Below, piece by piece: positions 25,519 through 33,300 of a stretch of 64,000 nt of DNA. Where the stretch lies: assembly GCA_965653565.1 (NCBI GenBank), contig CBFHAI010000024.1:4449-68448 (forward strand), given 5' to 3'. The notes beneath the pieces are model-generated. The model had not been told where the DNA came from and searched no databases. It saw nothing but the letters and a program-made list of their open reading frames with translations. Source of the DNA: JALCLA01 sp965653565. Lineage in GTDB: Bacteria; Pseudomonadota; Gammaproteobacteria; Xanthomonadales; Xanthomonadaceae. Made by a program: the position numbers and the translations under genes. Position 1 is the first letter of the stretch. Each line of letters opens with the position of its first letter.

Positions 25519-26516
25519 TCGCGCGCAACGCAAGCCCGGCCGAGGGCGCGGACCTGGTTCCGTTCTACATCCATGCCGACGATCCGCGCAGCCTGCTCGG
25601 GCCGCGCACGCTGGCGATTTTCGGTTTCGGCGATGGCGCGCCGCGCCGGCTAGACGATCCGCGCTATCTGCATATCGGGCTGCAGCCGGCGCAATCGCCG
25701 GCACCGTACGAAGTGTGGCGCTCGTGCGCCGAAGTGCGGCCGTGGCGCGATGGCGAGGTGCAGGGCGCGGACGACGACGTGCTGTCGTTCGGCTGGCTCG
25801 AAATCGAAGAAGGCCAGCGCGGCATCGCCGCGGCCGCGGAAGCCGGCTACCGGCGGCTGATGGCGCATCTATCGCGCAGCGAGTTTCCGCATCTGCTGCG
25901 GGTGTGGAATTACCTGGATGCGATCACCGAGGGCGAAGCCGACGCCGAACGCTATCGCCAGTTCTGCGTCGGACGCGTCGCCGGCCTGCAGGATTACCGG
26001 GAGCATTTCCCGGCGGCGACCGCGATCGGCCGCCGCGATGGCCGGCGCGTGCTGCAGATGTACTGGCTGAGCGCGCGCGAACCGGGCATCGCGGTCGAAA
26101 ATCCGCGCCAGGTCGCCGCATATCGCTATCCCCGCCAATACGGCCCGCAGCCGCCGACCTTCGCGCGCGCGATGCTGTCGCCGGCGAAACTGCGCCTGCC
26201 GCTGATGTTGTCGGGCACCGCCGCGGTGGTCGGCCACGAATCGCAGCATCCGGAAGATCTGGTCGCGCAGGTGCAGGAATCCTTCCGCAATTTCGATGCA
26301 CTGATCGGCCATGCACAAGCGCGGCTGCCGCGGCTGCCGCGCAACTTCGGCGCCGGCAGCCTGCTCAAGGTTTATGTGCGCGATGCCGAATCGCTGCAGT
26401 CGGCGTCCGACCAGATCGATGCCCTGCTCGGCGCCGATGTCGCGCGCCTGGTGCTGCACGCCGAAGTCTGCCGGCGCGAATTGATGATCGAAATCGACGG
26501 CTTTCACGCCGCCTGA
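25515..26516 (+). CDS. xanB2: Chorismatase, XanB2/FkbO/Hyg5 family (3-/4-hydroxybenzoate synthase)
   Basis: A 333-residue chorismate-converting enzyme. The RidA-like fold is recognisable by LLRVWNYLDAITEGEADAER, YRQFCVGR, PRQVAAYRYPRQYGPQPPTF and a C-terminal LHAEVCRRELMIEIDG. XanB2 of Xanthomonas converts chorismate to 3-hydroxybenzoate for xanthomonadin and 4-hydroxybenzoate for ubiquinone. The only start matching the family length is the TTG at 25515, overlapping the flavoprotein stop (TTGA); no ATG or GTG is in range. It ends the pigment locus on the right. Which isomer is made cannot be read from the sequence by eye. Confidence 0.85.
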   Translation: MIARNASPAEGADLVPFYIHADDPRSLLGPRTLAIFGFGDGAPRRLDDPRYLHIGLQPAQSPAPYEVWRSCAEVRPWRDGEVQGADDDVLSFGWLEIEEGQRGIAAAAEAGYRRLMAHLSRSEFPHLLRVWNYLDAITEGEADAERYRQFCVGRVAGLQDYREHFPAATAIGRRDGRRVLQMYWLSAREPGIAVENPRQVAAYRYPRQYGPQPPTFARAMLSPAKLRLPLMLSGTAAVVGHESQHPEDLVAQVQESFRNFDALIGHAQARLPRLPRNFGAGSLLKVYVRDAESLQSASDQIDALLGADVARLVLHAEVCRRELMIEIDGFHAA

Positions 26517-26549
26517 TCGAAGCCGCCGCTTTGCAGGCCCCGGTTCGCG

Positions 26550-27041
26550 CTACGGCGCGCAGGCCGCCGACGTTTCCACGCTGGCCGCGAACTGCGGCTT
26601 TTCGCCGGTTTTGACCACGGGCTGGTCGAGATATAGCCGCACGCGCTGCTGGCCGTCGTGTTCGATCGGCGTCATGGTGCCGGGGTGGCGCCACACCGAG
26701 ATCGTCGCGATGCAGTCGGCGCGATCGGCGCGCGGCACGCGGATCACATCGTTGAGGATCCAGCCGGCGCCGGCCGCCGGCGGCTGCGTCAACGCGGTAT
26801 CGAACGCCGCGCGCGGCTGGCACGGCGTTTTCGGACGCGCGCTCAGCGCGTACGGCGCGGACGCATCGGCGTCGAACCGGCCCTCGAGCTGCGCACAGGC
26901 CTCCGGAATCGTGCGCAGCCCATGCGGCACGCCGACCGCCTGCGGCTTGCCGACAGGTCGCGAAATTTCCGGCTCGGCCGCGAGCGTCGCGACGGGGATG
27001 GCGCAGCAGAACAGCAGGGCGAGGCGGCGGGCGGGCGTCAT
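26550..27041 (-). CDS. Hypothetical exported protein
   Basis: A 163-residue protein with a clear signal peptide (RRLALLFCCAIPVATLAAEP). Its mature region contains four cysteines (CAQLEG, TPCQPR, DCIATI, SAACAP), suggesting disulfide bonding in the periplasm. Motifs such as GWILNDVIRVPRADRADC do not point to a family I know. It converges on the chorismatase gene (33 bases between stops) and is divergent from hppA. Single gene; function unknown. Confidence 0.75.
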   Translation of the reverse strand: MTPARRLALLFCCAIPVATLAAEPEISRPVGKPQAVGVPHGLRTIPEACAQLEGRFDADASAPYALSARPKTPCQPRAAFDTALTQPPAAGAGWILNDVIRVPRADRADCIATISVWRHPGTMTPIEHDGQQRVRLYLDQPVVKTGEKPQFAASVETSAACAP

Positions 27042-27264
27042 GGGCGGGGTTTCTTCGGTGGCGTGGCGGTCGAGGGTGCCACCGGGCCGCTGAATCGCGA
27101 GTTGCCCGCAACGGCTACGGCAGCATCAATCGGCTGTAATCCTTTCCCGCACCGCCGCTTGGCCCCGGCCTACCCCTTTGCCATACTCGGCCCCGGCCTG
27201 CCGGCCGCGTCCCCGCGACGCGTCGGATCGCGGCCATCACGTTCAAAAAACCGGGGATTCTTTC

Positions 27265-29295
27265 ATGCTTGAGCAGTATGGCTTGATGCTCGCGCTCGTC
27301 TGTGCGGGGCTGGCAATTATCTATGGGGTGGTGACGGCACGCTGGGTTCTGGCGCAGCCGGCCGGCAACGAGCGCATGCAACAGATCGCCGCGGCCGTGC
27401 AGGAGGGGGCGGGGGCCTACCTGCGGCGCCAGTACACGACGATCGCGATCGTCGGTGCGATCCTGTTCGTGGTGATCGGTTTCGCGCTGGAAAGCTGGCC
27501 GACGGCGATCGGCTTCCTGATCGGCGCGGTGCTTTCGGGCCTGGCCGGCTTCATCGGCATGTTCGTCTCGGTGCGCGCCAACGTGCGCACGGCGCAGGCG
27601 GCCACGCTCGGCTTGAACCCGGCGCTCAATGTCAGCTTCAAGGGCGGCGCCATCACCGGCATGCTGGTGGTCGGCCTGGGCCTGCTCGGCGTGGCGGGCT
27701 ACTTCATGTTCGTCATCGGCAACAGCGTGCCGTCGGCCGAAACGCTGCGCGATGCACTGCAACCGATGATCGGCCTGGCCTTCGGTTCCTCGCTGATCTC
27801 GATCTTCGCGCGCCTGGGCGGCGGCATCTTCACCAAGGGTGCGGACGTCGGCGCGGACCTCGTCGGCAAGGTGGAAGCCGGCATCCCGGAAGACGATCCG
27901 CGCAACCCGGCCGTGATCGCCGACAACGTCGGCGACAACGTCGGCGACTGCGCCGGCATGGCCGCCGACCTGTTCGAAACCTACGCCGTGACGGTGATCG
28001 CCGCGATGCTGATCGCCGGCATTTCGTACTCGATCTACGGCTGGAACGGCGTGCTGTATCCGCTGGTACTGGGCTCGGTCTCGATCATCGCCTCGATCAT
28101 CGGCACCTTCTTCGTCAAGGCGCGCGATGGCGGCAAGATCATGAATGCGCTGTACCGAGGCCTCGGCGTTTCCGGCCTGCTGGCGGCGATCGCGTTCTAC
28201 TTCGTGTCGCGCGAAATGTTCGCCGACGTGATCGCGATGCCGCTGTTCTATTGCGCGCTGATCGGCTTGGGCCTCACCGCCGCGCTGGTATTCATCACCG
28301 AGCTTTACACCGCCACCGAATACGGCGCGGTGCGGCAGGTGGCGAAGGCGTCGGAAACCGGCCACGGCACCAATGTGATCGCGGGTCTGGCGGTGTCGAT
28401 GAAGTCGACCGCCGCGCCGGTGCTGGCGGTAGCCGCGGCGATCTGGGGCTGCTATGAACTGGCCGGCCTGTACGGCGTGGCGACGGCGGCGGTATCGATG
28501 TTGTCGATGGCCGGCATGATCGTCGCGCTCGACGCCTACGGCCCGATCACCGACAACGCCGGCGGCATCGCCGAAATGAGCGGCATGGACAAGGAAGTGC
28601 GCAAGACCACCGACGCGCTCGACGCCGTCGGCAACACCACCAAGGCGGTGACGAAAGGCTACGCGATCGGTTCGGCCGGCCTGGCCGCGATCGTGCTGTT
28701 CGCCGACTACGCGCACAAGCTGGAAGAATCCGGCGCCCAGGTGAACTTCTCGATCAACAATCCCGATGTCGTCATCGGCCTGTTGATCGGCGGCATGATC
28801 CCCTACCTGTTCGGCGCCTTCGCGATGCAGGCGGTGGGCCGCGCCGCCGGTGCGGTGGTGGAAGAAGTGCGCCGCCAGTTCCGCGAAATCCCCGGCATCA
28901 TGGAAGGCACCGGCAAGCCGCAATACGACAAGGCCGTCGACCTGCTGACCAAGTCGGCGATCAAGGAAATGATCATCCCGTCGCTGCTGCCGCTGATCAT
29001 CCCGATCCTGGTCGGCATGACGCTCGGCGCCGACGCCCTCGGCGGCCTGCTGATGGGCACCATCGTCACCGGCCTGTTCGTCGCCATCTCGATGTGCACC
29101 GGCGGCGGCGCCTGGGACAACGCCAAGAAATACATCGAAGAAGGCCACCACGGCGGCAAGGGCTCCGAAGCCCACAAAGCCGCCGTCACCGGCGACACCG
29201 TCGGCGATCCCTACAAGGACACCGCCGGCCCCGCCATCAACCCGCTGATCAAGATCATCAACATCGTGGCGCTGCTGCTGGTGCCGCTGCTCTGA
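27265..29295 (+). CDS. hppA: K+-independent H+-translocating membrane pyrophosphatase
   Basis: A 676-residue membrane pyrophosphatase with about 16 helices that couples pyrophosphate hydrolysis to proton export across the inner membrane. The substrate loops GGGIFTKGADVGADLVGKVE and IADNVGDNVGDCAGMAADLFE are intact, as is the late DTVGDPYKDTAGPAINPLIK loop. Residue 460 is lysine in GNTTKAVTKGYA, which marks the K+-independent subclass; K+-dependent enzymes have alanine there. The ATG at 27265 (GGGGA upstream) is chosen; the open frame begins earlier but is not family-like. A strong terminator follows. Its 3' end and terminator are duplicated 3.6 kb downstream. Confidence 0.96.
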   Translation: MLEQYGLMLALVCAGLAIIYGVVTARWVLAQPAGNERMQQIAAAVQEGAGAYLRRQYTTIAIVGAILFVVIGFALESWPTAIGFLIGAVLSGLAGFIGMFVSVRANVRTAQAATLGLNPALNVSFKGGAITGMLVVGLGLLGVAGYFMFVIGNSVPSAETLRDALQPMIGLAFGSSLISIFARLGGGIFTKGADVGADLVGKVEAGIPEDDPRNPAVIADNVGDNVGDCAGMAADLFETYAVTVIAAMLIAGISYSIYGWNGVLYPLVLGSVSIIASIIGTFFVKARDGGKIMNALYRGLGVSGLLAAIAFYFVSREMFADVIAMPLFYCALIGLGLTAALVFITELYTATEYGAVRQVAKASETGHGTNVIAGLAVSMKSTAAPVLAVAAAIWGCYELAGLYGVATAAVSMLSMAGMIVALDAYGPITDNAGGIAEMSGMDKEVRKTTDALDAVGNTTKAVTKGYAIGSAGLAAIVLFADYAHKLEESGAQVNFSINNPDVVIGLLIGGMIPYLFGAFAMQAVGRAAGAVVEEVRRQFREIPGIMEGTGKPQYDKAVDLLTKSAIKEMIIPSLLPLIIPILVGMTLGADALGGLLMGTIVTGLFVAISMCTGGGAWDNAKKYIEEGHHGGKGSEAHKAAVTGDTVGDPYKDTAGPAINPLIKIINIVALLLVPLL

Positions 29296-29348
29296 TCGAT
29301 CGCGTCAACGCGTAGCGAATAAGCCCCGGATTTCCGGGGCTTTTTTTT
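29218..29348 (+). repeat. hppA 3'-end direct repeat, copy 1 (functional)
   Basis: The last 78 bases of hppA, the stop, a 25-base spacer and the terminator, starting at GACACCGCCGG. The same segment recurs at 32844-32970 with about 90% identity and small gaps. The two copies bracket the RCC1 and FG-GAP genes in direct orientation. Confidence 0.8.
29321..29348 (+). terminator. Intrinsic terminator of hppA
   Basis: AAGCCCCGGA followed by TTTCCGGGGCTT and then a run of T: an 8-9 base GC stem with a 4-base loop and eight T's. It begins 25 bases after the hppA stop. Confidence 0.92.
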
Positions 29349-29594
29349 GACGCGACCACCGTAGAGGTGCCCCCGATGCAGCGGCTTCATCGCGGAATCC
29401 GGGCTACTGCCCTCATGTCCGGTCTCCGCGTTTCCACTTCGCCGCATCCAAGCCACCTGCCCGTGCGCAGCAGATGCCACCGGTTGAACGCATAGCTTGG
29501 ATTCGGCAATTCGCCTTCTGCACTTCTCGATGTCCACATTCGGATATCGACGCGTATCTCCGCGATGCGGCTCTATACATCAGGAGAACACGAC

Positions 29595-30785
29595 TTGAAA
29601 AAGAAACTCGTTATTGCTCTGGCGACGCTTGGCGTTTCGGTGTTCTGTCCCGTATACGCCGTCGGCTTGACTGCAGGTGCAGGGCATAGTTGCGCTCTCA
29701 ATGAAGCCGGACGAGCGTACTGCTGGGGATACAACGGGCAAGGACAACTCGGCGACGGAACGACCACGACGCGCACACAACCCAAGCAGGTAGCGGTGCT
29801 CCAAGACACCCGAAAAATCAGCGCGGGCGCGCTGCACACCTGCGCCATCTCTTCCGACAAGGCCTGGTGCTGGGGCGACAACGCCAGAGGACAACTCGGC
29901 GACGGCACGAAACTCAAGAAATCCATACCGGTTGAAGTCGTTGGCTTGAACGCGATCACCGACCTGTCGGCCGGCGACTTCCATAGTTGCGCGGCGCTTA
30001 CAGGCGGAACGGCATGGTGCTGGGGACGCAACAACCATGGCCAACTTGGAAACGGTTCGCTGGTTGATAGCTCCTTCCCGGTGCAGGTCTCCGGCCTGTC
30101 AGACGTTGTCAATGTACGAACCAGTCTGAATTTCGACATCAACGTGGCTTCGCCGAATGCGTCGACGTGCGCGCTCCTGGGGAACGGCCAGGTCGCATGC
30201 TGGGGCGCAAACTCGAAAGGCACGCTGGGTGACGGAACCACACAGGATCGCCAGACACCGGTGTTTTCAGCCGGAATCCAGGACGCTGTCGGTGTCGCAA
30301 TGGGTCGCGAACACACCTGTGTGGTCCATGCGAGCGGAACGGTTTCGTGCACAGGCGCGAACTACTTCGGAGCGCTTGGCGACGGAACACAAACTGACAG
30401 AACCACGCATGTTCCGGCCCAAGGACTCAACGGTGTTTGTGCAGTAGCGGCGGGCGAGTTCCACACATGTGCATTGACCAATGCAGGCGCGGTCTATTGC
30501 TGGGGTGGAAACAATGCCGGTCAAGTCAGCCCGCCCAAAGTGGGGCAAGGTCACGTCCCACTCCCAACGCTTCTGGCAGGAGTGTCGAACGCAATCGGAA
30601 TTGCCACAGGAGTGGGACATTCGTGCGCTCGATTGAAAGACGGCTCGGTTCGATGCTGGGGGGCCAACGGGCATGGCCAGCTTGGATCCACTACTGGTTA
30701 CTCGCCGCCGCCAACTGAAATTCCCAAGTTCAGTCTGGGACTTGGCCCTTTTCAGCAATGTCATCCCGAAAAATCCGGGGACTAG
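29595..30785 (+). CDS. Secreted RCC1-repeat (beta-propeller) protein
   Basis: A 396-residue exported protein starting at TTG 29595, which is preceded by AGGAGA at 29582-29587. The reading frame has an upstream ATG at 29565, but that would bury the signal peptide KKLVIALATLGVSVFCPVYA. About seven RCC1 repeats follow, each with the pattern AGxxHxCAL...CWGxNxxGQLGDGT, and the paired cysteines of each blade suggest a disulfide-stabilised extracellular propeller. Function unknown; such proteins are common in predatory and soil bacteria. The C-terminus (QCHPEKSGD) looks abrupt and lacks the tag seen on the next protein. Base composition is clearly lower in GC than the surrounding genes, consistent with transfer. 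Confidence 0.85.
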   Translation: MKKKLVIALATLGVSVFCPVYAVGLTAGAGHSCALNEAGRAYCWGYNGQGQLGDGTTTTRTQPKQVAVLQDTRKISAGALHTCAISSDKAWCWGDNARGQLGDGTKLKKSIPVEVVGLNAITDLSAGDFHSCAALTGGTAWCWGRNNHGQLGNGSLVDSSFPVQVSGLSDVVNVRTSLNFDINVASPNASTCALLGNGQVACWGANSKGTLGDGTTQDRQTPVFSAGIQDAVGVAMGREHTCVVHASGTVSCTGANYFGALGDGTQTDRTTHVPAQGLNGVCAVAAGEFHTCALTNAGAVYCWGGNNAGQVSPPKVGQGHVPLPTLLAGVSNAIGIATGVGHSCARLKDGSVRCWGANGHGQLGSTTGYSPPPTEIPKFSLGLGPFQQCHPEKSGD

Positions 30786-30884
30786 CGTGCTCCGCCGGAA
30801 GGCTGCGCCATTCCTTCGTAGGAACAGCCTTCTGCGGTCAACGCCCTTGAATGTCTTTCCTATCCGCGACCCAGGGAAACTTCA

Positions 30885-32831
30885 ATGCAGAAGTTACTAA
30901 GAATGGCTCGAACGCGTGCAAACCTGATTGGAATCTTGCTCGCAGCACTGACGCTGAGCCCGAACGCGCGGTGCAAACAACCTGAAAACCTCCCGGCAAA
31001 AGTAGAGCTCCCTGTTGAACTCACTACCCAGCTGGGTTTCGGCGCGCAGGGCTATTCGTCATTCGGAAGGAGTGTTTCAAATATCGGGGACGTCAACGGT
31101 GATTCGTTCGATGACCTGTTGGTCGGTGCCAGTGAATTTGACTACCCCGCCAATGAGGAGGGCGCTGCATTCGTCTACTACGGCAGCGCAAACGGTTTCG
31201 CGTCCACGCCATCGTTGATGCTGGAGGCAAACCAGGACGCGGCTTTATATGGGTGGACGGTTGGTTCTGCCGGAGATCTCAACGGCGATGGCTTGAAAGA
31301 CATCTACGTCGGCGCTTTGTTCTTCGATCTGGGCCAAGAGGATGAAGGCGCGGTGTTCATCTACTTTGGCGGGGCTGGCGCGATGGACGCGAACCCGGAC
31401 GCGGTCCTGCAGCAGAATATCCCTGAAGGCTACGCTGCGTTCGCCTCCGGAGTGAGCGATTTCAACGGCGACGGCTTTGACGATATTTCAGTTGCTTTGC
31501 CGAACTATTCAAACGGGGAAGCCGACGAGGGGGCGATTCTCGTCTACTACGGAGGCGCCCAATTCGACTCCGTTCCGGATCTCACCCTGGAAGGCAATGA
31601 AGCCGGCGCACAGCTTTCGGGAGCGGGCACGCTCGGCGACGTGAACATGGATGGTTTCATCGATATCGCGCTTTTCAGTTCGATGGGAACTGCCATCTAC
31701 TACGGATCCGCTGCCGGATTCGAATCGACGATAGACATTTCGGTGATCGGGAAATTTGCCGGCAATGCCGGCGATCTCAACGGAGACGGAATCGATGATC
31801 TGGCTGTTGGAAACCCGAGTGAAGCGGAAGTCGATATATTTCTGAGCCCGCATGCCACGATCGAGTTGAATCCGGATCAAACCCTGAAGAACATTGAGCA
31901 ACCCGAATCGGGCTTCGGAAGATTTGCACATGGTGATTTCGACGGAGATGGGTTTGATGATCTTGCTGTCGGAGCGCCGTATTACAACAATGACGGCACA
32001 GTCATTTTATTTCGAGGAGGAGCGAACGGACTGATTGAGGAGCCCGCGGCCCAACTTCTTCCAGAGCCAGAAGGCCTCTTTTCGTTCCTGGGGGCGCACT
32101 TCGGCACGGACATGGCAGTCTTTGGCGATCAGAATGCAGACGGGCGCGACGAACTCGTTGTTGGTGCGTCGTTTTACCGCGACGGGATGGGCGCAGCGCT
32201 GTGGTACCACGACGCGATTGATCATCCCCTTCGTGCCAATCATCTTCACACCGTTCCCTTCCAGGTTTTCAGCGCAAGCGAAAATCTGCCGGTGGGTTCG
32301 ATCGTTGGCACAGTACAGGTGTCCGACCAGGATGTAGACCAAGCCTATTCCTTCACCCTCGGGGGCATGCCGGCGTTCGCGATAGACTCTATTTCCGGTG
32401 AAATCAGCGTTGCAACAAGCCTGGACGCATCACAGTCTCCACACCACCTGTATGTGTATGTGTCGGATGGGTTTGGCGTCACCCAGTTTGGCCAGATTCG
32501 CATCGATGTTGTCGCCGCACCGCTTCCGCCTACGGCACTCGTCGACTCTTACGCGACGACAGTTGGCGTACCGCTCGTCGTGCCGGCGCCGGGCATCCTG
32601 TCGAATGATTTGCCGGGAAACGCAGTACCAATGACGGCCTCGGTGGAGTCGCTTCCAGCTGGGGGGATTCTGTCGCTTGAGTCGGACGGAGAATTTACTT
32701 TCACGCCGAACGTTGGATTTGTCGGCTCGACCTCGTTTACCTATAAAGCAACGTCGCCGGCAGGGACAAGCAACACAACTACCGTGTCCATCGATGTCTT
32801 GCCGAACACCATTTTTCGGGATGGCTTCTAG
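30885..32831 (+). CDS. Secreted FG-GAP/integrin-like protein with cadherin-like and Ig-like domains
   Basis: A 648-residue exported protein. An N-terminal signal (LIGILLAALTLSPNARC) is followed by seven FG-GAP repeats over about residues 45-430, each with a calcium site of the form D-x-N-x-D-G-x-x-D (GDVNGDSFDD, GDLNGDGLKD, GDFDGDGFDD and others). Next come a cadherin-like segment (about 450-545: VQVSDQDVDQAYSF, ISGEISVA) and a bacterial Ig-like domain (PGILSNDLPG, FTFTPNVGFVGSTSFTY). It ends in IFRDGF, a short C-terminal tag. Probably surface-attached and adhesive. Start ATG 30885 has AGGGAA upstream; ATG 30903 is possible. Lower GC than neighbours, like the RCC1 gene. Confidence 0.88.
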   Translation: MQKLLRMARTRANLIGILLAALTLSPNARCKQPENLPAKVELPVELTTQLGFGAQGYSSFGRSVSNIGDVNGDSFDDLLVGASEFDYPANEEGAAFVYYGSANGFASTPSLMLEANQDAALYGWTVGSAGDLNGDGLKDIYVGALFFDLGQEDEGAVFIYFGGAGAMDANPDAVLQQNIPEGYAAFASGVSDFNGDGFDDISVALPNYSNGEADEGAILVYYGGAQFDSVPDLTLEGNEAGAQLSGAGTLGDVNMDGFIDIALFSSMGTAIYYGSAAGFESTIDISVIGKFAGNAGDLNGDGIDDLAVGNPSEAEVDIFLSPHATIELNPDQTLKNIEQPESGFGRFAHGDFDGDGFDDLAVGAPYYNNDGTVILFRGGANGLIEEPAAQLLPEPEGLFSFLGAHFGTDMAVFGDQNADGRDELVVGASFYRDGMGAALWYHDAIDHPLRANHLHTVPFQVFSASENLPVGSIVGTVQVSDQDVDQAYSFTLGGMPAFAIDSISGEISVATSLDASQSPHHLYVYVSDGFGVTQFGQIRIDVVAAPLPPTALVDSYATTVGVPLVVPAPGILSNDLPGNAVPMTASVESLPAGGILSLESDGEFTFTPNVGFVGSTSFTYKATSPAGTSNTTTVSIDVLPNTIFRDGF

Positions 32832-32843
32832 GCGGTTGGTCGC

Positions 32844-32970
32844 GACACCGCCGGCGGCGATCAATCGCTGATCAAAATCATCAACATCGTGGCGCAGCTG
32901 GTACCGCTGCTCTGGTGGATCGCGTCAACGCGTAACGAAGAAGCCCCGGATTTCCGGGGCTTTTTTTTTT
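32844..32970 (+). pseudogene. hppA 3'-end remnant plus terminator, direct repeat copy 2
   Basis: A fragment matching the last 25 codons of hppA (reads LIKIINIVAQLVPLLW in place of LIKIINIVALLLVPLL), the spacer CGCGTCAACGCGTA and the terminator. Relative to copy 1 it has lost three bases in the leucine run, and the stop TGA has become TGG. So it is no longer under coding selection and is the decayed copy. The hairpin GCCCCGGATTTCCGGGGC with ten T's (32942-32970) is perfect and should still terminate transcription from the FG-GAP gene. Confidence 0.8.
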
Positions 32971-32990
32971 GCGATTGTGGGCAAGATGCG

Positions 32991-33018
32991 AGTGGTTCGA
33001 CAGGCTCACCACGAACGG
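32991..33018. repeat. TTCGACAGGCTCACCACGAA-type dispersed repeat
   Basis: The sequence AGTGGTTCGACAGGCTCACC ACGAACGG is a short intergenic repeat I recognise from many gammaproteobacterial genomes; it is often arranged as inverted pairs. Only one arm is present here. Frames through it encode the familiar spurious peptides GSTGSPRTV and VRGEPVEP. Confidence 0.55.
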
Positions 33019-33068
33019 TTTGCGGCTTATCGCGGAGAGCGTTCCGTCGGCGCGATTCCCTCGTGTTC

Positions 33069-33096
33069 AGGGGGATCTCCGCTGAGCGATCCCCCT
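33069..33096. repeat. Hairpin AGGGGGATC...GATCCCCCT
   Basis: Perfect 9-base arms (33069-33077 and 33088-33096) with a 10-base loop, and no T-run. It lies upstream of ppa; possibly a relic of another dispersed element. Confidence 0.5.
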
Positions 33097-33130
33097 CATG
33101 TGCAGGATCGGGGTATCGGGGATCAATTTC

Positions 33131-33172
33131 ATTTCGATAAAACACGACAAATATTTTATCGAAATTTTATCG
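33131..33172. promoter_or_regulatory. AT-rich perfect inverted repeat upstream of ppa
   Basis: ATTTCGATAAAA (33131-33142) and TTTTATCGAAAT (33154-33165) are exact 12-base reverse complements around an 11-base spacer. A third half-copy, TTTTATCG, follows at 33165-33172. In a genome this GC-rich the patch is striking. It could be an operator for ppa, part of its promoter, or a recombination site linked to the adjacent duplicated hppA end. Confidence 0.5.
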
Positions 33173-33300
33173 TCGGCCTGCCGCCACCCAACCCATTGAT
33201 TTGGCTGGTGGTGCCGGCTGGAAAACGCCGCCATTGATGCAGCGCAACATCGACTCGGCGTAACATACGCCCCCTTTCAAACCGCCTGCGGAGCCATCTC

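Larger units (their letters stand above)
32832..33300 (+). other. 469-base gene-free region before ppa (composite of repeats)
   Basis: From left to right it holds: the degenerate hppA 3'-end copy with terminator (32844-32970), a dispersed intergenic repeat (32991-33018), a hairpin (33069-33096), an AT-rich inverted repeat (33131-33172) and the ppa leader. Small open frames across it are repeat-encoded and not supported as genes. Confidence 0.6.

Noticed and set aside
27115..29175. A 686-codon minus-strand frame opposite hppA
   Set aside because: It is a composition shadow of the high-GC coding strand; its translation is rich in H, R, D, Q and A without domains, while hppA on the plus strand is unmistakable.
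29349..32843. Transposon or prophage in the low-GC insert
   Set aside because: No transposase, integrase or phage structural gene and no terminal inverted repeats; only the direct repeats of the hppA end support mobility.
32889..33140. Small plus-strand frame with GSTGSPRTVCGL
   Set aside because: It translates the hppA remnant, terminator and a dispersed repeat; such peptides are known annotation artefacts.
33121..33175. Chromosome dimer-resolution (dif) site
   Set aside because: Arms are 12 bases with an 11-base spacer and do not match the dif consensus I know (two 11-base arms, 6-base centre).
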